From assembly GCF_012273895.1 (NCBI RefSeq), contig NC_052110.1, forward strand, positions 4,898,001-4,962,000: DNA of 64,000 nucleotides, in the 5' to 3' direction. The position numbers and the translations under genes are program-made. The notes beneath the pieces were generated by a model, which saw only the letters and a program-made list of their open reading frames with translations, was not told the DNA's origin and did no database searches. This DNA comes from Zerene cesonia. Taxonomy: Eukaryota > Arthropoda > Insecta > Lepidoptera > Pieridae. Within the stretch, counting starts at the first letter, position 1; each line of letters begins with the position of its first letter. Positions 22,591 through 34,563 of the stretch are shown here, one piece after another.

Positions 22591-23261
22591 AATAAGGTAG
22601 GAAAGGAAATGCAAGAGGTTTTAGGGTTAGTAAAATTATGTTTAACGATTGATAGAATGGGGTTGTTATGATCACATTTTATGTCTTTTTGTCTACTTTA
22701 CTAATGAGTTAGAAAATTACAGTAAAGGTATTAAAATACGTTGTGTATGAAGGAACATATTATTTTATATTTATACATATATACTCTTCTTTCTTATTTT
22801 TCATGTTGGATAACAGTTTTATCCATTCTCTATTCAGAAGAACTCAAGCAATTGATCCTTAATATACAGAAACTATACATTGATCCTTAATTTTCGTTGC
22901 CGTTTTGTTGAAATAAACTGCAACTAAATTAACAACCCGACCAATTTAAATAGTTGATTTCAAAACGATGTTTTTATCTGCACGGTGCACATTTATTCTG
23001 ATTGGTGTAACCGCAAGCTTTTAGACATAACTGAGTTAGAATGCATGGCATCTAAGACGTTGGTTATTCTATCAAGAGCTTACTAATGAGTGGGAGATAT
23101 TCCATCTCGGTATTGGATAACAAGATTAAAGCTACAAAGGCAGGCTAGGTGAATACTAAGTCGTGTGAACTCGAGTTAGCTAACACCTTGTATATATATT
23201 TACATTGATATGTCGTTGGGTTATGATGTAGCTCGACTTTTATATCTTCACCATGTATAAT
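22591..23261. other. unique AT-rich sequence, no gene
   Basis: Nothing recognised on either strand. Confidence 0.35.
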
Positions 23262-23375
23262 ATAGCTGAAGAGTTTTGTTCGTTCGAACGCGCTAATCTC
23301 AGGAGCTACTGGACTGATTTGAAAAAAATATTTCACCGTTGGATATGCATATGATCCCTGAATACTGATGGCTGT
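23262..23375 (+). mobile_element. family B Helitron-like fragment
   Basis: GCTGAAGAGTTTTGTTCGTT, GAACGCGCTAATCTCAGGAG, TACTGGACTGATTTG, TTTCACCGTTGGATATGC and ATGATCCCTGA match the 5' two-thirds of family B. The 3' tip is lost. Confidence 0.6.
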
Positions 23376-23845
23376 ATGTACAACTGAATTAAAATTATAA
23401 TTTAATATGCAAAATAAATTTAATCCTCAAAAAAGAAACTCATCATCGCATGTTGATAGAAAAAGCTGTGCATTTTTATCATTCGAGCAAAAGAGCGTAT
23501 TTATAAAAAAATAAATAAATTGAATTTAAAATGCACGGAAAACTGCAACGAGATAAAGTTTCAAAAGCATTCTCAACGAGGGTTCATGTAGTTTTGTTCA
23601 GTAACGAGTGTCGAATTTGCCAGCATTTAAATTAAGCAATTCTTTTAAAGATGTTTCATTTTGGGCTTATTCAAATTGAACACGGCATAGGAAGCTGAAA
23701 AAAGGATATTGGGAAATGCTATTGAATATACGAAAAAACGTGCGCGTTTTGTGCATGGCTTAAACAATACAATTTTAAACGATTTCATAATTTAGTGCTT
23801 AAAAATATATATTTTTTAATTATTTCTTAGGAAACACTTTAATTG

Positions 23846-23992
23846 ACTTCAAATTGTCAGAACTAGACCAAATTGAAATGGGACCACATGGGCATACACC
23901 AGCTTATAAACAAAAAAATATCATTTAAATCGGGCTCACTTAGTAAAAACAGTCGGAATGATAACTTCCTTTTTTTAAGTCGGTCGAAAACA
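23846..23992 (-). repeat. interspersed repeat, partner of 5783-5945
   Basis: Ordered blocks CTTCAAATTGTCAGAACTAG, GACCACATGGGC, AAATCGGGCTCACTTAG and ATAACTTCCTTTTTTTAAGT match the copy at 5783-5945 throughout its length, with many substitutions. Confidence 0.55.
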
Positions 23993-24099
23993 GACTTATT
24001 ACGAGAATTATTACACAAAATAATAACATAAGAGCAATGTCATATTTTCTGTTAAGCAGGAAAATTTTGTAACTTGCTAACAAAATAGTCTTCCAATTT

Positions 24100-24620
24100 G
24101 CTTACGCATGACCGTCTCCCTCATTCTGCGTTCAACCACTACATTATCTAATAACGACAAACGCTCATAAATCAATTTGAACTAAAATTTAAGCATCGAA
24201 ATTATGAAAATCCATAAGCATTGCACACGCTATCAAGCACATCGTTAACAATAACGCTTAGCAAACATTTCAATTACAAATGCGTGAATGCACATGCGAC
24301 ATTGCTTCCGAGCTAAAATTCCGCCAGGGCGATATGGATCTCGTGTGACGTTGTCATGCAAACCCCGCGTAATAAGCTTGTTCACAAATGATTCTAGCGT
24401 TAAAGCGGACAAACAGCATGGTTTTAACTCTAATTGGGCGTGGGCTTAACAGTAGCTCTCACTTACACTGCGTGTTCTATACATTCGCTTTATAAAAGGC
24501 AATACAGACGCATTTATGTAACGCGCGCGTTATTATATCCTGTCGCGTGTGAATGGGTTTGATATTAAGTTGCCAGTTTATCCATTAGGGTGGTCGTGGA
24601 ATTAGCTACTTATATGTAAT
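24100..24620. promoter_or_regulatory. possible conserved noncoding block
   Basis: About 500 bases free of recognised repeats and more GC-balanced than the surroundings, with several homeodomain-like cores (CATAAATCA, TAATTG, ATTA) and GC-rich words (CCGCCAGGGCGATATGG, AACGCGCGCGTTATTA). It resembles enhancer-bearing sequence in long introns of developmental genes. This is a composition-based inference only. Confidence 0.25.
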
Positions 24621-24630
24621 GTTTGACACA

Positions 24631-24797
24631 GCGAAGGAAACCATCGTAAAGGAAACTGGCATGTCCAAGAATCAAAATGTCGACAACGTGTGCCAGCAGC
24701 TAACCCGCAATTGGCCAGCGTGATGGATTATGGCCTAAACTATCATAGGAAGCTCCTGTTCCTGCAGTGGGAATATATTTATGGGATGATGCCGATA
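24631..24797 (+). repeat. SINE body and RTE-type tail, head lost
   Basis: GCGAAGGAAACCATCGTAAA, GGAAACTGGCATGTCC, AAGAATCAAAATGTCGAC, AACCCGCAATTGGCCAGCGT, GATGGATTATGGCCTAAAC and CAGTGGGAATATATTTATGG are the standard body-to-tail order of the lepidopteran SINE seen at 19731-19955. Confidence 0.75.
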
Positions 24798-25006
24798 TGT
24801 GAGTGAATTGGACGTGTTGATAAATGTTCTGCTATTTATACCGTACTCACACTTGAGGGTCATCAAATCGCAATACGATTCGATTGATAGCACTGAATAC
24901 ATACATTCTGATTATTCGACGGGTTGTCTATATTTGTATATGTAAACAAAACTTGCCGATACTGCTATATCGAGACGATTTCTTGCTGCTTATAATAATA
25001 AGATCA

Positions 25007-25037
25007 TATCATTCTAGACAATATGTCTAGAATGATA
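25007..25037. repeat. perfect 13-bp hairpin, 5-nt loop
   Basis: Arms 25007-25019 and 25025-25037 are exact reverse complements (TATCATTCTAGAC outer arm), loop AATAT. It lies 62 bases left of a Lep1 3' tip. Confidence 0.8.
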
Positions 25038-25099
25038 GTTCAGACGAATTGTAAACTGTTTGTATAGTATAATGAATGCAATTAGCAATATATTGCATA

Positions 25100-25298
25100 C
25101 TAGCTGCGCTCCACGGTTCCACCCGCGTAAGTCTGTATACCGTAGGAATATTGGGATAAAAATTGCCTATACGTTTTTCCATTTGTGCAGCTATCTACGT
25201 TGCAAATTTCATTGCAATCGGTTTAGTACTTTTTGCGTGAAAGAGTAACAAACACACACACATTCTTACAAACTATCACATTTATAGTATTAGTAGGA
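25100..25298 (-). mobile_element. Lep1-type Helitron-like element, near full length
   Basis: Left tip CTAGCTGCGCTCCACGGTTC (3' end, hairpin weakened by substitutions), right tip TAGTATTAGTAGGA. All internal blocks are present, with GTACTTTTTGCGTGAAAGAG near the middle. One 5' TCCTACTA unit. Confidence 0.9.
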
Positions 25299-26439
25299 TA
25301 GTAAAATAAATATTTGTCGAAAGATTCAACATTAAAAGAACGATTTAATTTACGGCCTGTAAGAGAATGAGATCACTTTACGTCCGTGACATTGTCCCGA
25401 ACAGATGTTCTTTAAAACATTTCTTTATTCGTAAGTCGTGTTATCTTTATGATTCACCGTCTGCCGTTACTGCGAATGATAAGACGTGTTTTCAGACATT
25501 ATTCTACTTATTTGCATGTTTTAAATTCACGCTTTTGTTTATCGTTCTAGAAAATAAACGCCTGTTAATTGGGAATCCTTAAAATATGCAATTTAAATTT
25601 TCTATGCTTATTTATTCAGGCTGAAATAAATTTCGCTCATGAAAATTGTTATCTACAGTGTTTAAATGGTGTATTTGTTATGATTATAAATGGATTTGGA
25701 CTGTTAGTAATCATTTAAAACTGAAGAAAAACAAAACTATAGACGCAACGCACAAGAGCGTAGAAGTACACTTTTTCCGACCTCTTATCTGGAAAGTTAA
25801 ACGTCATTTCAATGTCAATACATACACGAGCAATATTGCGCTCTGTTCACCCGACATAGCTTCTATAATCGCACTCTCGAATTAAACACATGTAACCTAT
25901 GGCAGGTGGTATATATCAAAGTTTCCCGTTTCAATGGTTGCAATTAACATTTTGTCGCCGTTCACCGGAGACTGTCGGTTGTTAAACTGAACCCGATCCA
26001 GTGGTCCCTTGCTAAATTAGCGTCGGTTTTAGCTTCCGAACTCGAGACTGATTAACTTAGCGTATATATAAAGTTTTGTTCTAGAATGCTATTTTAATTC
26101 GCATTTAATATCTGCGAATGGTTTCAGTGTATACATTTTAGTTCGGTAGACGTTGTCTTGCGTATTGTCATAGTTAAACTAAAAGAATTAAAGTTCTACT
26201 GCCATTGCATCCTCTTCTAGCTATATTAAGAAACATAACTATTCGTTGAGAGATGCATGTTATTCAAGTTTGCTTTAGTTATGTTAGGTATTAAGTTCAT
26301 CCTTATTTTTATATCATTTATCTTATACTTACGTACACGATTCAAATTGCATCAATTTCCGTACATTAACTTTAATAAATATTTTAATTATTACAATAAC
26401 AGTAAAATTAAAACGTTTTAAATCTGTATTCATTAAAAT
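25299..26439. other. unique sequence, no gene supported
   Basis: Frames at 25367-25582 and 25646-25885 (+) show no domains. 25880-26080 is repeat-free with GC-richer words such as GTTCACCGGAGACTGTCGG and may be regulatory. Confidence 0.3.
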
Positions 26440-26730
26440 CGTTTCCCGTATAAATCAGCGATTGCTTTCCCCGGCTAAACTGCCGCTAAAATTGCGATAA
26501 AACAATTTTTGAACTGCCGCTCGCACAAGTTGCTCCTTTATATTTGCCTTATCTGTTACGCCGCCATTTGACTCACTTAAAATTCATGGCACACTCGATG
26601 TTTTACGGCTGCCCCTACGACCGACCCCTGTATGCACCTGTTCTGAATTTACAGTCCATTCAAAATCATTCTTCCGCTTATTTCAAACGCTATTTTATTC
26701 ACTGCTTTATTAGTTTAAGCAGGGGATGAA
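26440..26730. promoter_or_regulatory. possible conserved noncoding block
   Basis: Repeat-free and GC-balanced: CCCCGGCTAAACTGCCGC, TTGAACTGCCGCTCGCAC, TACGCCGCCATTTGACTCAC. A 61-codon frame at 26544 is open but shows no family. Suggested only by composition and absence of repeats. Confidence 0.2.
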
Positions 26731-27317
26731 ATTGTCTTTGAAGTAGGGTTGTCATATGTTTGTTTTGTGTTAAATTTGTTCGTGTCGTGTTTCAGTTTGC
26801 GTTGGTTGATGTTTTTTATCATTTGTATGTAACTGTGTTAAAATACGGTTACATCAAGCTGGATAACAAGCTAGTAATATTTTATATACTCGCCTTTATT
26901 AAGTGTAGGTAAATCGGTAATGACAAAGCCCCCAATCTCTTATCAGTATTTAAGAGCTATACGGGGAAACCGAAATGATAAAACTCATCTACTATCCAAA
27001 ATTAACCCTTTTAACTCGTCGCGCAATGTAAAAATTGACAACCCTATAAAAAGAGGGTTGCCAGTTGGGGTTCCGCAAATATGTCACAATTGTCGTATTT
27101 TGTTATAGTTTAATGAACCGTGATTGTGTTGAAGCACCCTCTAACCAATTTTCGATGGTGAATCAGTTAATTTAGTATGAGCGTCGTATTTTTTACTGAC
27201 ATTTGGCCGTATATTCATTGTTAACACATGTTATTGTGCGGATGAATCTGCCTGAAGTTAAACTGGTTTAGATGTTTGAAACTATTTAAAATCTGCATTA
27301 TTTTATATGTAAAATAT
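26731..27317. other. unique AT-rich sequence, no gene supported
   Basis: A 62-codon frame at 26920-27108 (+) has no recognised domain. A GTGTAG|GTAAATC junction at 26896 is a weak ratchet-like match without a proper pyrimidine tract. Confidence 0.3.
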
Positions 27318-27355
27318 AATCGATACCTTATTTTATATACAATAAGGTATCGATT
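27318..27355. repeat. perfect 15-bp hairpin, 8-nt loop
   Basis: Arms 27318-27332 and 27341-27355 (AATCGATACCTTATT and its exact complement), loop TTATATAC. Confidence 0.8.
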
Positions 27356-27940
27356 GAAAACAGTACTTGTATCCACGATAATTAGTGACATTATTAAACG
27401 AAAGAAATCAATAAATTTCATATTGAAAGAACTGGTTGGAATGTGATGGTGTTATTAAAATGAGGAGATGTAATTAAATATTATTAATATTGAACAAATT
27501 ATTACCTACTTTAAAATATTTTGTTGTCAATTTCCAAGAACATTGTTCCATTTAAAATTGTTAGTATTTTTCAATTGAACGTTTAATAAGGATTCCCAAA
27601 ATATGATTCGCGATATGTTAACCGGTATAATATAAATTATTTATTATAACTATGAAAATTAACACGAATTCAATACACCTCCGCCGTGTACTTTGAAAGC
27701 AATTATTTCACAATAATTTACTTATTAGGCCATAATTATTTTGAGGAAGCTATAATTTGGTTACGTGCCCTATTTAAGAAGGGAAATTATAATTCTTGTT
27801 TTCATTACTTTATTTTAATAACATATTTGATACCTACAATTCTTTGAAATATGTTGTTTACAATGAAGGATATTCTAGGACAAACACATCATTTACAAAT
27901 GTATTTAAACGCATTAATTATAGTACCATAAAAGAATTCC
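27356..27940. other. AT-rich unique sequence
   Basis: No gene or repeat recognised. Confidence 0.35.
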
Positions 27941-28000
27941 ATTAATATGTATTCCAGATAGTACAATTAATTTGTACTATATTAAATACATATTATTAAT
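27941..28000. repeat. 60-nt imperfect hairpin
   Basis: ATTAATATGTATT (27941-27953) pairs with AATACATATTATTAAT (27985-28000) with a small bulge, and ATAGTACA (27958-27965) pairs exactly with TGTACTAT (27973-27980). The size and two-part stem are like a small fold-back element or a pre-miRNA-sized hairpin. Confidence 0.6.
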
Positions 28001-28875
28001 TCAAAAATCTCCACAATTCGGAAGGTCTGCTTAATATAGGCGAAAGTGTAAACAACTTAAGGTTCCATTAAAATGAATTGCGTACAGACAAAAAGTGTTT
28101 CAGAACATAACTACATATATTTATATCTACCTTATATATGCGTGTAAAGTTTCGCAGATTTAACTTTTGCTATGTTTTATTACATGCCGTGTTTTTGAAT
28201 GGTGAACGTGATAGCAATGCGCAATAAATTCTTAATCTAGACTAGGTTTTAAATCAACAATAATAGACCCTAAATTCTGAATATTCACGCAACACGGTTC
28301 ATTTCGGTGTGAAGATGTTTCTTGATAGGTTTACGATTGTTTTATTTGATTATATGGTCTTGTTAAGGAGACCGATGGTGTTATTTATATAATGACTTTT
28401 TTCTACATACAGGCTGCTATAAAGTAGCGGAACATTATCTCGCTAATGGTTATACGCATTAACTATTATGAATGTAATATTTGCTATAAGAAAACCAAAA
28501 TGTTTATCACACAATAATTATTTCAGAATAATGTTATATTGCTGTATTTAAATATATTTTAAATGTTATAACTACGCAGAGGTACATTTTTCGTATTTGG
28601 TTCTTATTTAATTCTTGGTGTATTAAAGAGAAACGAGTAACTCTATCCAGTTGGATTTCCGCTACGCGTGACAGTCCCGTTCGTTTGTACGTTTAACCGC
28701 TTTCTATCTGCAACTGTCCTACTGTTTATCACAACATTCAAGGGGGATTATAAGTGAAGAAAAATTCTAATTCAAAGGAAGTCGGTTGTCTGGGATAAGT
28801 TAGTAGTATAAATAATATCACTAATTTATTTTATTTCATTACTAACTACCTAGAGGATTTAGCTAATCTGTATTT
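28001..28875. other. unique AT-rich sequence
   Basis: An acceptor-like TTTTTTCTACATACAG at about 28412 has no good donor following. Nothing else. Confidence 0.3.
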
Positions 28876-29030
28876 CTTTACGCGTTTGTTTGTTTGAACG
28901 CTAAGGTCAGGATCTGCTTAACCGATTTAAAAAATTCTTTCACCATTGGATAGCTTCATGATCCCTGAGTGTTATAGTCTATAAAGCCTACATATATATG
29001 TACCACGGGCGAAGGCAGGGCGGCTCGTAA
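28876..29030 (+). mobile_element. family B Helitron-like fragment
   Basis: CGCGTTTGTTTGTTTGAACG, TGCTTAACCGATTTAAAAAA, TTTCACCATTGGATAGC, ATGATCCCTGAGTG and TGTACCACGGGCGAAGGCAG match family B through to its 3' hairpin. The CTAG tip is lost. Confidence 0.65.
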
Positions 29031-29751
29031 GTGTTAAGATATAAATAATTAATCTTAGCTATATATAAACACTATTCGACTGTAACTTGCAGTAGGTATA
29101 TTGCGTTTTGTTTAATTGCGTTCGAGATTGAAATATTTTTATGTAAATATTTTTATGTTAAAACGTTTCTGCCAATTGTCGAATGATTGAAGTCGTTACA
29201 ATATGCACACGCATACGCAGTCCATGTGAAATGTTAATTTAAAAAACTTTCAATTCAATAGCTTCACTAACACCCAACTTTAGTCGTATAATAAAAGTAC
29301 CCGAATATTTACGAAGGTGCATTTGACACGTGCTCACACTTCGATTTGTTTGTAATTCAGTAAAACTTGCAACACAGAGATGAGTCGTATGGATGTTTGT
29401 AGAATATAACACGTAGTTCCATTGAACGCTCCGCTGACCCCTTTCGATAACGCCCAGTCAAATTTCCGAGATAACGGACCAAACGCATTTTAATGGAAAA
29501 TTGACAACACTAGCTTTATTTTTTGTACGAATTTAATATGGATAAGTGCGAGCGTGATTGACGTAGCTGGGCGTACGTACCGGCGTAACGGACGCCCGAA
29601 ATGTAAAGAATATTCTGGATATTGCCTGCTTACGGATGAGAATTATAAAGGTTTTCAATGGTATGGTTATTTATATGTAGACATTAAAGAGCGCTTCTAA
29701 AATATAATATTAAACCAACGAATTAATTTTTAGTTGCTTTTAAATGTTGAA
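29031..29751. other. unique sequence with a GC-richer patch
   Basis: No gene seen. 29420-29660 is repeat-free with words such as GACGTAGCTGGGCGTACG and CGGCGTAACGGACGCCCG. Possible regulatory sequence, unproven. Confidence 0.3.
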
Positions 29752-29950
29752 GTGGACAACCGAATTGGTGGTTCGCCTGAGAGTAAGCGATCACCAGCAC
29801 CTATGAACATTTACAGAGTAAGAGCTTCTATAAACGCGTTACCCACACAGCATTTGCATGCTACTGTTTCACGCCGATTTTCTGTAAGTGTGCAGTGAGT
29901 TCGGTACGAGCTGGCTCAATAAGAACTGAAGCGTGCTCGACTCCCACATT
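29752..29950 (-). mobile_element. poly(A) retroposon relative, degraded
   Basis: On the minus strand: GGGAGTCGAGCACGCTTCAG, GAGCCAGCTCGTACC, CACTTACAGAAAATCGG, CGTGAAACAGTAGCATGC, a tail AGGTGCTGGTGATCGCTTAC, and CTCAGGCGAACCACC. This is the order of 21727-22072 with the A tail and central stem-loop lost. Confidence 0.65.
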
Positions 29951-32207
29951 CCATTCAAGAAATTTGATTTTGATTGCATTCAAGAATATGCTCTTTTCTA
30001 ATAACATATGCGATACAAATTGGATTAAAATACACAAATGAGATATATTCTTACATCCATCCTTTCATCAGAATAACGTTCACAGGTGAACTCTACCCTT
30101 CGAAGATATAAAAGTTATATATAAGCACTGAGATATAGACCAAATACAGATGGAAACCCACGCCCACGCACTTCCCGAGAAACCTGTCTCAATTATACAA
30201 TTATACAAAACGGCTGAATTAATTAAATACAAATACGCGTGAATAATATTTCGCTACCTAAGTGTCCGTGTTAGAATGTGGGTATGTACGTTTGTTTACA
30301 GCTATTTTGCATATAGATTGTTCCGGCTCTCATGAATTCAAATAAGCTTGAATTACTGCGCGTATCAAATTTCAACTTTTCGCGGTAAACTGTCGGCGTA
30401 CAAGTTTACATTTGGGGGATAAGATGTTATATGAAATCATGTTAGCGAACTGTATCTAAATATTAATGGCTGAGCTTAAATAAACTAGCAAGAGAATGAA
30501 TAATTTCGTGAATGTCTGTTTTTTATTTATGTATAAACATTAAAAATGTATCTATTTTAAGGTTGACATGGTAATACGAAAGTAATGAATGAATAATCGT
30601 AAATACCACAATAATAAACGATAATGTCATATCGTAATGCTATAAATAACCGCATCGGACTATTTATATTTGAAAGTATGTTCATGAATTATAGGCATCT
30701 ATTATGGAAACAGGTGTAGGTATTTATGATTTTTATCGCTGTAAATTAGGTGTATTCTGTAATATTTAACTATGTAAATGAACAAGTAGGGACTGTACTC
30801 TCTAATGCTCAATGAAATTTTAATATTTACATAAATCGGTAACATAAAATGAAACAATCAGGCAAAAAAGGTTTAATTCTGAGTGCAGAGCATATATGAA
30901 TTTGAATATTTGAACAATTCGAATGAGCAATTTATTGTACGATGAATTATTGTAATTTTTCGATGAACTATTTTTAAAGGTTATATTTAAAATACTTTGT
31001 CTTGTATACATTTTACGATATAATTTTTCTAACTAATATCGGGATTTGCGATTGTTCTTTCGTAGTAACAATATTTTTAATTTGAATGATTATTATTAAC
31101 TACTAGATAGCCGGTGTAACGAATGAGTTAAAATTGGAATAATTTAAAATTAACTTTTTATATTAACGATTTTTTTTCATTATTACTCAGAGGCAGGAAT
31201 TCTGAAAGTATATAGGGAAAAAGCAACGAGCCATCCGCGTCGTTGTCACTTTAGTTCAAAATTTTAGTCTTATAGTTTAACCATACCAAAGATAATGTCC
31301 TTGTCAGGAGACCGGAGTTGCAATAGTCACACAATACTTTTCATAAGAATAAAAAGCGGATGAACAATTCACAAGAACATTTTTCAAGAAACTTTCTATT
31401 TACCTACTCTTAATGCCCGTTCTTTACGTGGTTTCCTAAGCACATAATTATTGCCCTAAATTTCCTTGTATAATGTATCACACAATTTGGCATGAGTTGG
31501 GAAAAGTTAGCAAGTTTTGATTGAAAGTTTACAAGAATTTAATGGGCGTGTAAAGTTTTGCAACTATCTTTGGAGCGAGTTTCGGATGGGACGCGACGTG
31601 ATGTTAAAACTAGAGTACTGATGGCTGCATAATATACATCTGTTTATATCCTATTTCACTTTAACAGACTAGTTTAATTTTATCTTAAAGGTAATTTAAA
31701 GATTTTGTAAGTAGCTATGAAATGAAATGTTATCCACCAATTATAGATTGACACTAAAATACGATGTTATGCTTAAGTTGTATTCAATTTTTGCAATTAA
31801 CGTAGTCGTCGGTATGTTTAGTTTTACGCAATACTGGATTAACAATCCTATGATATCATGCTTAAAATAAAGCTCATATTCCATATCAAGTAGGTACAAA
31901 TCACATTAATTACATCCCACACTAAACCAACAAACCTTGAGCCATTTACAAATTTCTGGTACCTATAAAATGTAAATCAAATACGCGACTCAACGTCAGA
32001 ATTTCCATTCTGGGTCGGCGCGAGGCTGGTGTAAATCATTGTAATTCCATTTCACTCAGTTCCTTTTCACGCTGGCACTCATTACTGAAGGACTTGAGGA
32101 TTTATTGCGTTGTGAGGTTCACTAACGATGTGGGGCGAAAAATGATGAGACCGATTTTCGTACGTGCTCCGTTAAGGCTGCGATATGCGAATGATTTTTA
32201 TGAAGTA
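29951..32207. other. unique AT-rich sequence, no gene supported
   Basis: Frame 30820-31011 (-) is background. 31970-32180 is GC-richer and repeat-free. Nothing firm. Confidence 0.3.
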
Positions 32208-32414
32208 CTAGCTGCACCCCGCGGTTTCACCCGCGTAAGTCCGTGTCCCGTAGGAATATCGGGATAAAAAGTTGTCTATATGTTATTCCAGTTGTCCAGC
32301 TGTCTACGTACCAAATTTCAATGCAATCGGTTGAGTAGTTTTTGCGTGAAAGAGCAACAAATGCACTCACATCCTTACAAACTTTCGCATTTATAATATT
32401 AGTAGGAAGTAGGA
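32208..32414 (-). mobile_element. Lep1-type Helitron-like element, full length
   Basis: CTAGCTGCACCCCGCGG at the left (3' tip) with hairpin GCGGTTTCACCCGC, complete interior and, on the right, TAGTAGGAAGTAGGA, i.e. two TCCTACT units at the 5' tip. Flanking A and T fit Helitron insertion. It faces the plus-strand copy at 32793-32992. Confidence 0.93.
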
Positions 32415-32792
32415 TTTGTTATTTGGCTAATTCTGGACGGAGGAGTGTGTAAAAGTCATGTAAAACGTACCGATGTGCAATTTAAAGCAAATAATTCGCA
32501 TCGTTGTAGTAGAATGAGTTTGTGTAGCGTATTACGCTTAAGTTATAAAGGGTGTATTTCTAACTTACGCGTTGTATTAGTAAGAAATTTATTGAAATAT
32601 ATTGTGTCCTTCTCTGATAAGATATTGTCTCAATAAACAGGGGATATGTTATTGATGATTAAGCGAAGAACGTTTTCTTTGTAGTCTTATAAATAAAAGC
32701 GGAGAATCAGATTTGCGTTCACTTCTAACGATTTGTGTGTCATCTAGAATGTCTCCTGTTTGATTTAACGAGTCTTTGTTTACACACATATA
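32415..32792. other. spacer between two opposed Lep1 copies
   Basis: 378 bases with a 63-codon frame (32445-32636, +) that has no recognised domain. Confidence 0.4.
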
Positions 32793-32992
32793 TCCTACTA
32801 ATATTATAAAAGCGAAAGTTTGTAAGGATGTGTGTGTGTTTGTTGCTCTTTCACGCAAAGACTACTGAACCGATTGTAATGAAATTTGGCACGTAAACAG
32901 CTGTACAACTGGAATAACATATACGCCACTTTTTATCCCGATATTCCTACGGGATACGGACTTTCGCGGGTGAAACCGCGGAGCGCAGCTAG
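32793..32992 (+). mobile_element. Lep1-type Helitron-like element, full length
   Basis: Clean copy: A|TCCTACTAATATTATAAA at the start, hairpin GCGGGTGAAACCGC and CTAG|T at the end. One 5' unit. This is a good reference copy for the family (200 bp). Confidence 0.94.
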
Positions 32993-33002
32993 TATACCAT
33001 AA

Positions 33003-33116
33003 AAAAGGCTGGTTCTTTGTCTGAATGCACATATGACATATTTTGAAAATTCTTTCACCGTTGGAGATGTGCGTGATCCTTGAGTGCTATATGCTACATA
33101 AATGTGTAGACACAAG
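33003..33116 (+). mobile_element. family B Helitron-like fragment
   Basis: Begins ten bases after the Lep1 copy: GGCTGGTTCTTTGTCTGAA, TTTTGAAAATTCTTTCACCG, TTGGAGATGTGCGTGATCC, TTGAGTGCTATATGC. Both tips lost. Confidence 0.5.
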
Positions 33117-33563
33117 TACCTATACTAATATATTGTGTCTTTTAAATAAACTAAATCTTGTTATCTTGTATAGGACATTATATAAAAAAATGTTAAACGT
33201 ACGTCGTATAATAGTTGAAAAAATCAAGACAAATGTGGTCTAAACACGTGTCAAAACAGTTGCCAAGAACCAACAAAAGCGTGTATTTAATTTTTCTTTG
33301 CGTTTTGGCCAAATTCGCTTCCGAATATGTTTTATATGAAGCTGTACACATACATCTAGAGGAAATCTGTTTCGTTTAAAGGAAATAACTTTATGTTGTT
33401 TATGTGTTGCGTTTATACGATTTTCTGTTATTTTTGTTTACCCGCGTTTCGTATATCTTGGATAAATACAACGAATACTTTATTTCATAGAAGAAGCTTA
33501 GAGCACGAAATTTCTTCAGCAGTTTATGTGAGGAGTTCTAATGATGAAATCATTTGATGTTTT
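33117..33563. other. AT-rich sequence left of gap 1
   Basis: No gene or repeat recognised. The frames that appear to run into the gap are produced by N. Confidence 0.35.
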
Positions 33564-34563
33564 NNNNNNNNNNNNNNNNNNNNNNNNNNNNNNNNNNNNN
33601 NNNNNNNNNNNNNNNNNNNNNNNNNNNNNNNNNNNNNNNNNNNNNNNNNNNNNNNNNNNNNNNNNNNNNNNNNNNNNNNNNNNNNNNNNNNNNNNNNNNN
33701 NNNNNNNNNNNNNNNNNNNNNNNNNNNNNNNNNNNNNNNNNNNNNNNNNNNNNNNNNNNNNNNNNNNNNNNNNNNNNNNNNNNNNNNNNNNNNNNNNNNN
33801 NNNNNNNNNNNNNNNNNNNNNNNNNNNNNNNNNNNNNNNNNNNNNNNNNNNNNNNNNNNNNNNNNNNNNNNNNNNNNNNNNNNNNNNNNNNNNNNNNNNN
33901 NNNNNNNNNNNNNNNNNNNNNNNNNNNNNNNNNNNNNNNNNNNNNNNNNNNNNNNNNNNNNNNNNNNNNNNNNNNNNNNNNNNNNNNNNNNNNNNNNNNN
34001 NNNNNNNNNNNNNNNNNNNNNNNNNNNNNNNNNNNNNNNNNNNNNNNNNNNNNNNNNNNNNNNNNNNNNNNNNNNNNNNNNNNNNNNNNNNNNNNNNNNN
34101 NNNNNNNNNNNNNNNNNNNNNNNNNNNNNNNNNNNNNNNNNNNNNNNNNNNNNNNNNNNNNNNNNNNNNNNNNNNNNNNNNNNNNNNNNNNNNNNNNNNN
34201 NNNNNNNNNNNNNNNNNNNNNNNNNNNNNNNNNNNNNNNNNNNNNNNNNNNNNNNNNNNNNNNNNNNNNNNNNNNNNNNNNNNNNNNNNNNNNNNNNNNN
34301 NNNNNNNNNNNNNNNNNNNNNNNNNNNNNNNNNNNNNNNNNNNNNNNNNNNNNNNNNNNNNNNNNNNNNNNNNNNNNNNNNNNNNNNNNNNNNNNNNNNN
34401 NNNNNNNNNNNNNNNNNNNNNNNNNNNNNNNNNNNNNNNNNNNNNNNNNNNNNNNNNNNNNNNNNNNNNNNNNNNNNNNNNNNNNNNNNNNNNNNNNNNN
34501 NNNNNNNNNNNNNNNNNNNNNNNNNNNNNNNNNNNNNNNNNNNNNNNNNNNNNNNNNNNNNNN
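33564..34563. other. assembly gap, exactly 1000 N
   Basis: A run of exactly 1000 N; the round size marks a placeholder of unknown true length. The 345-351 residue open frames across it are artefacts. Confidence 0.98.
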
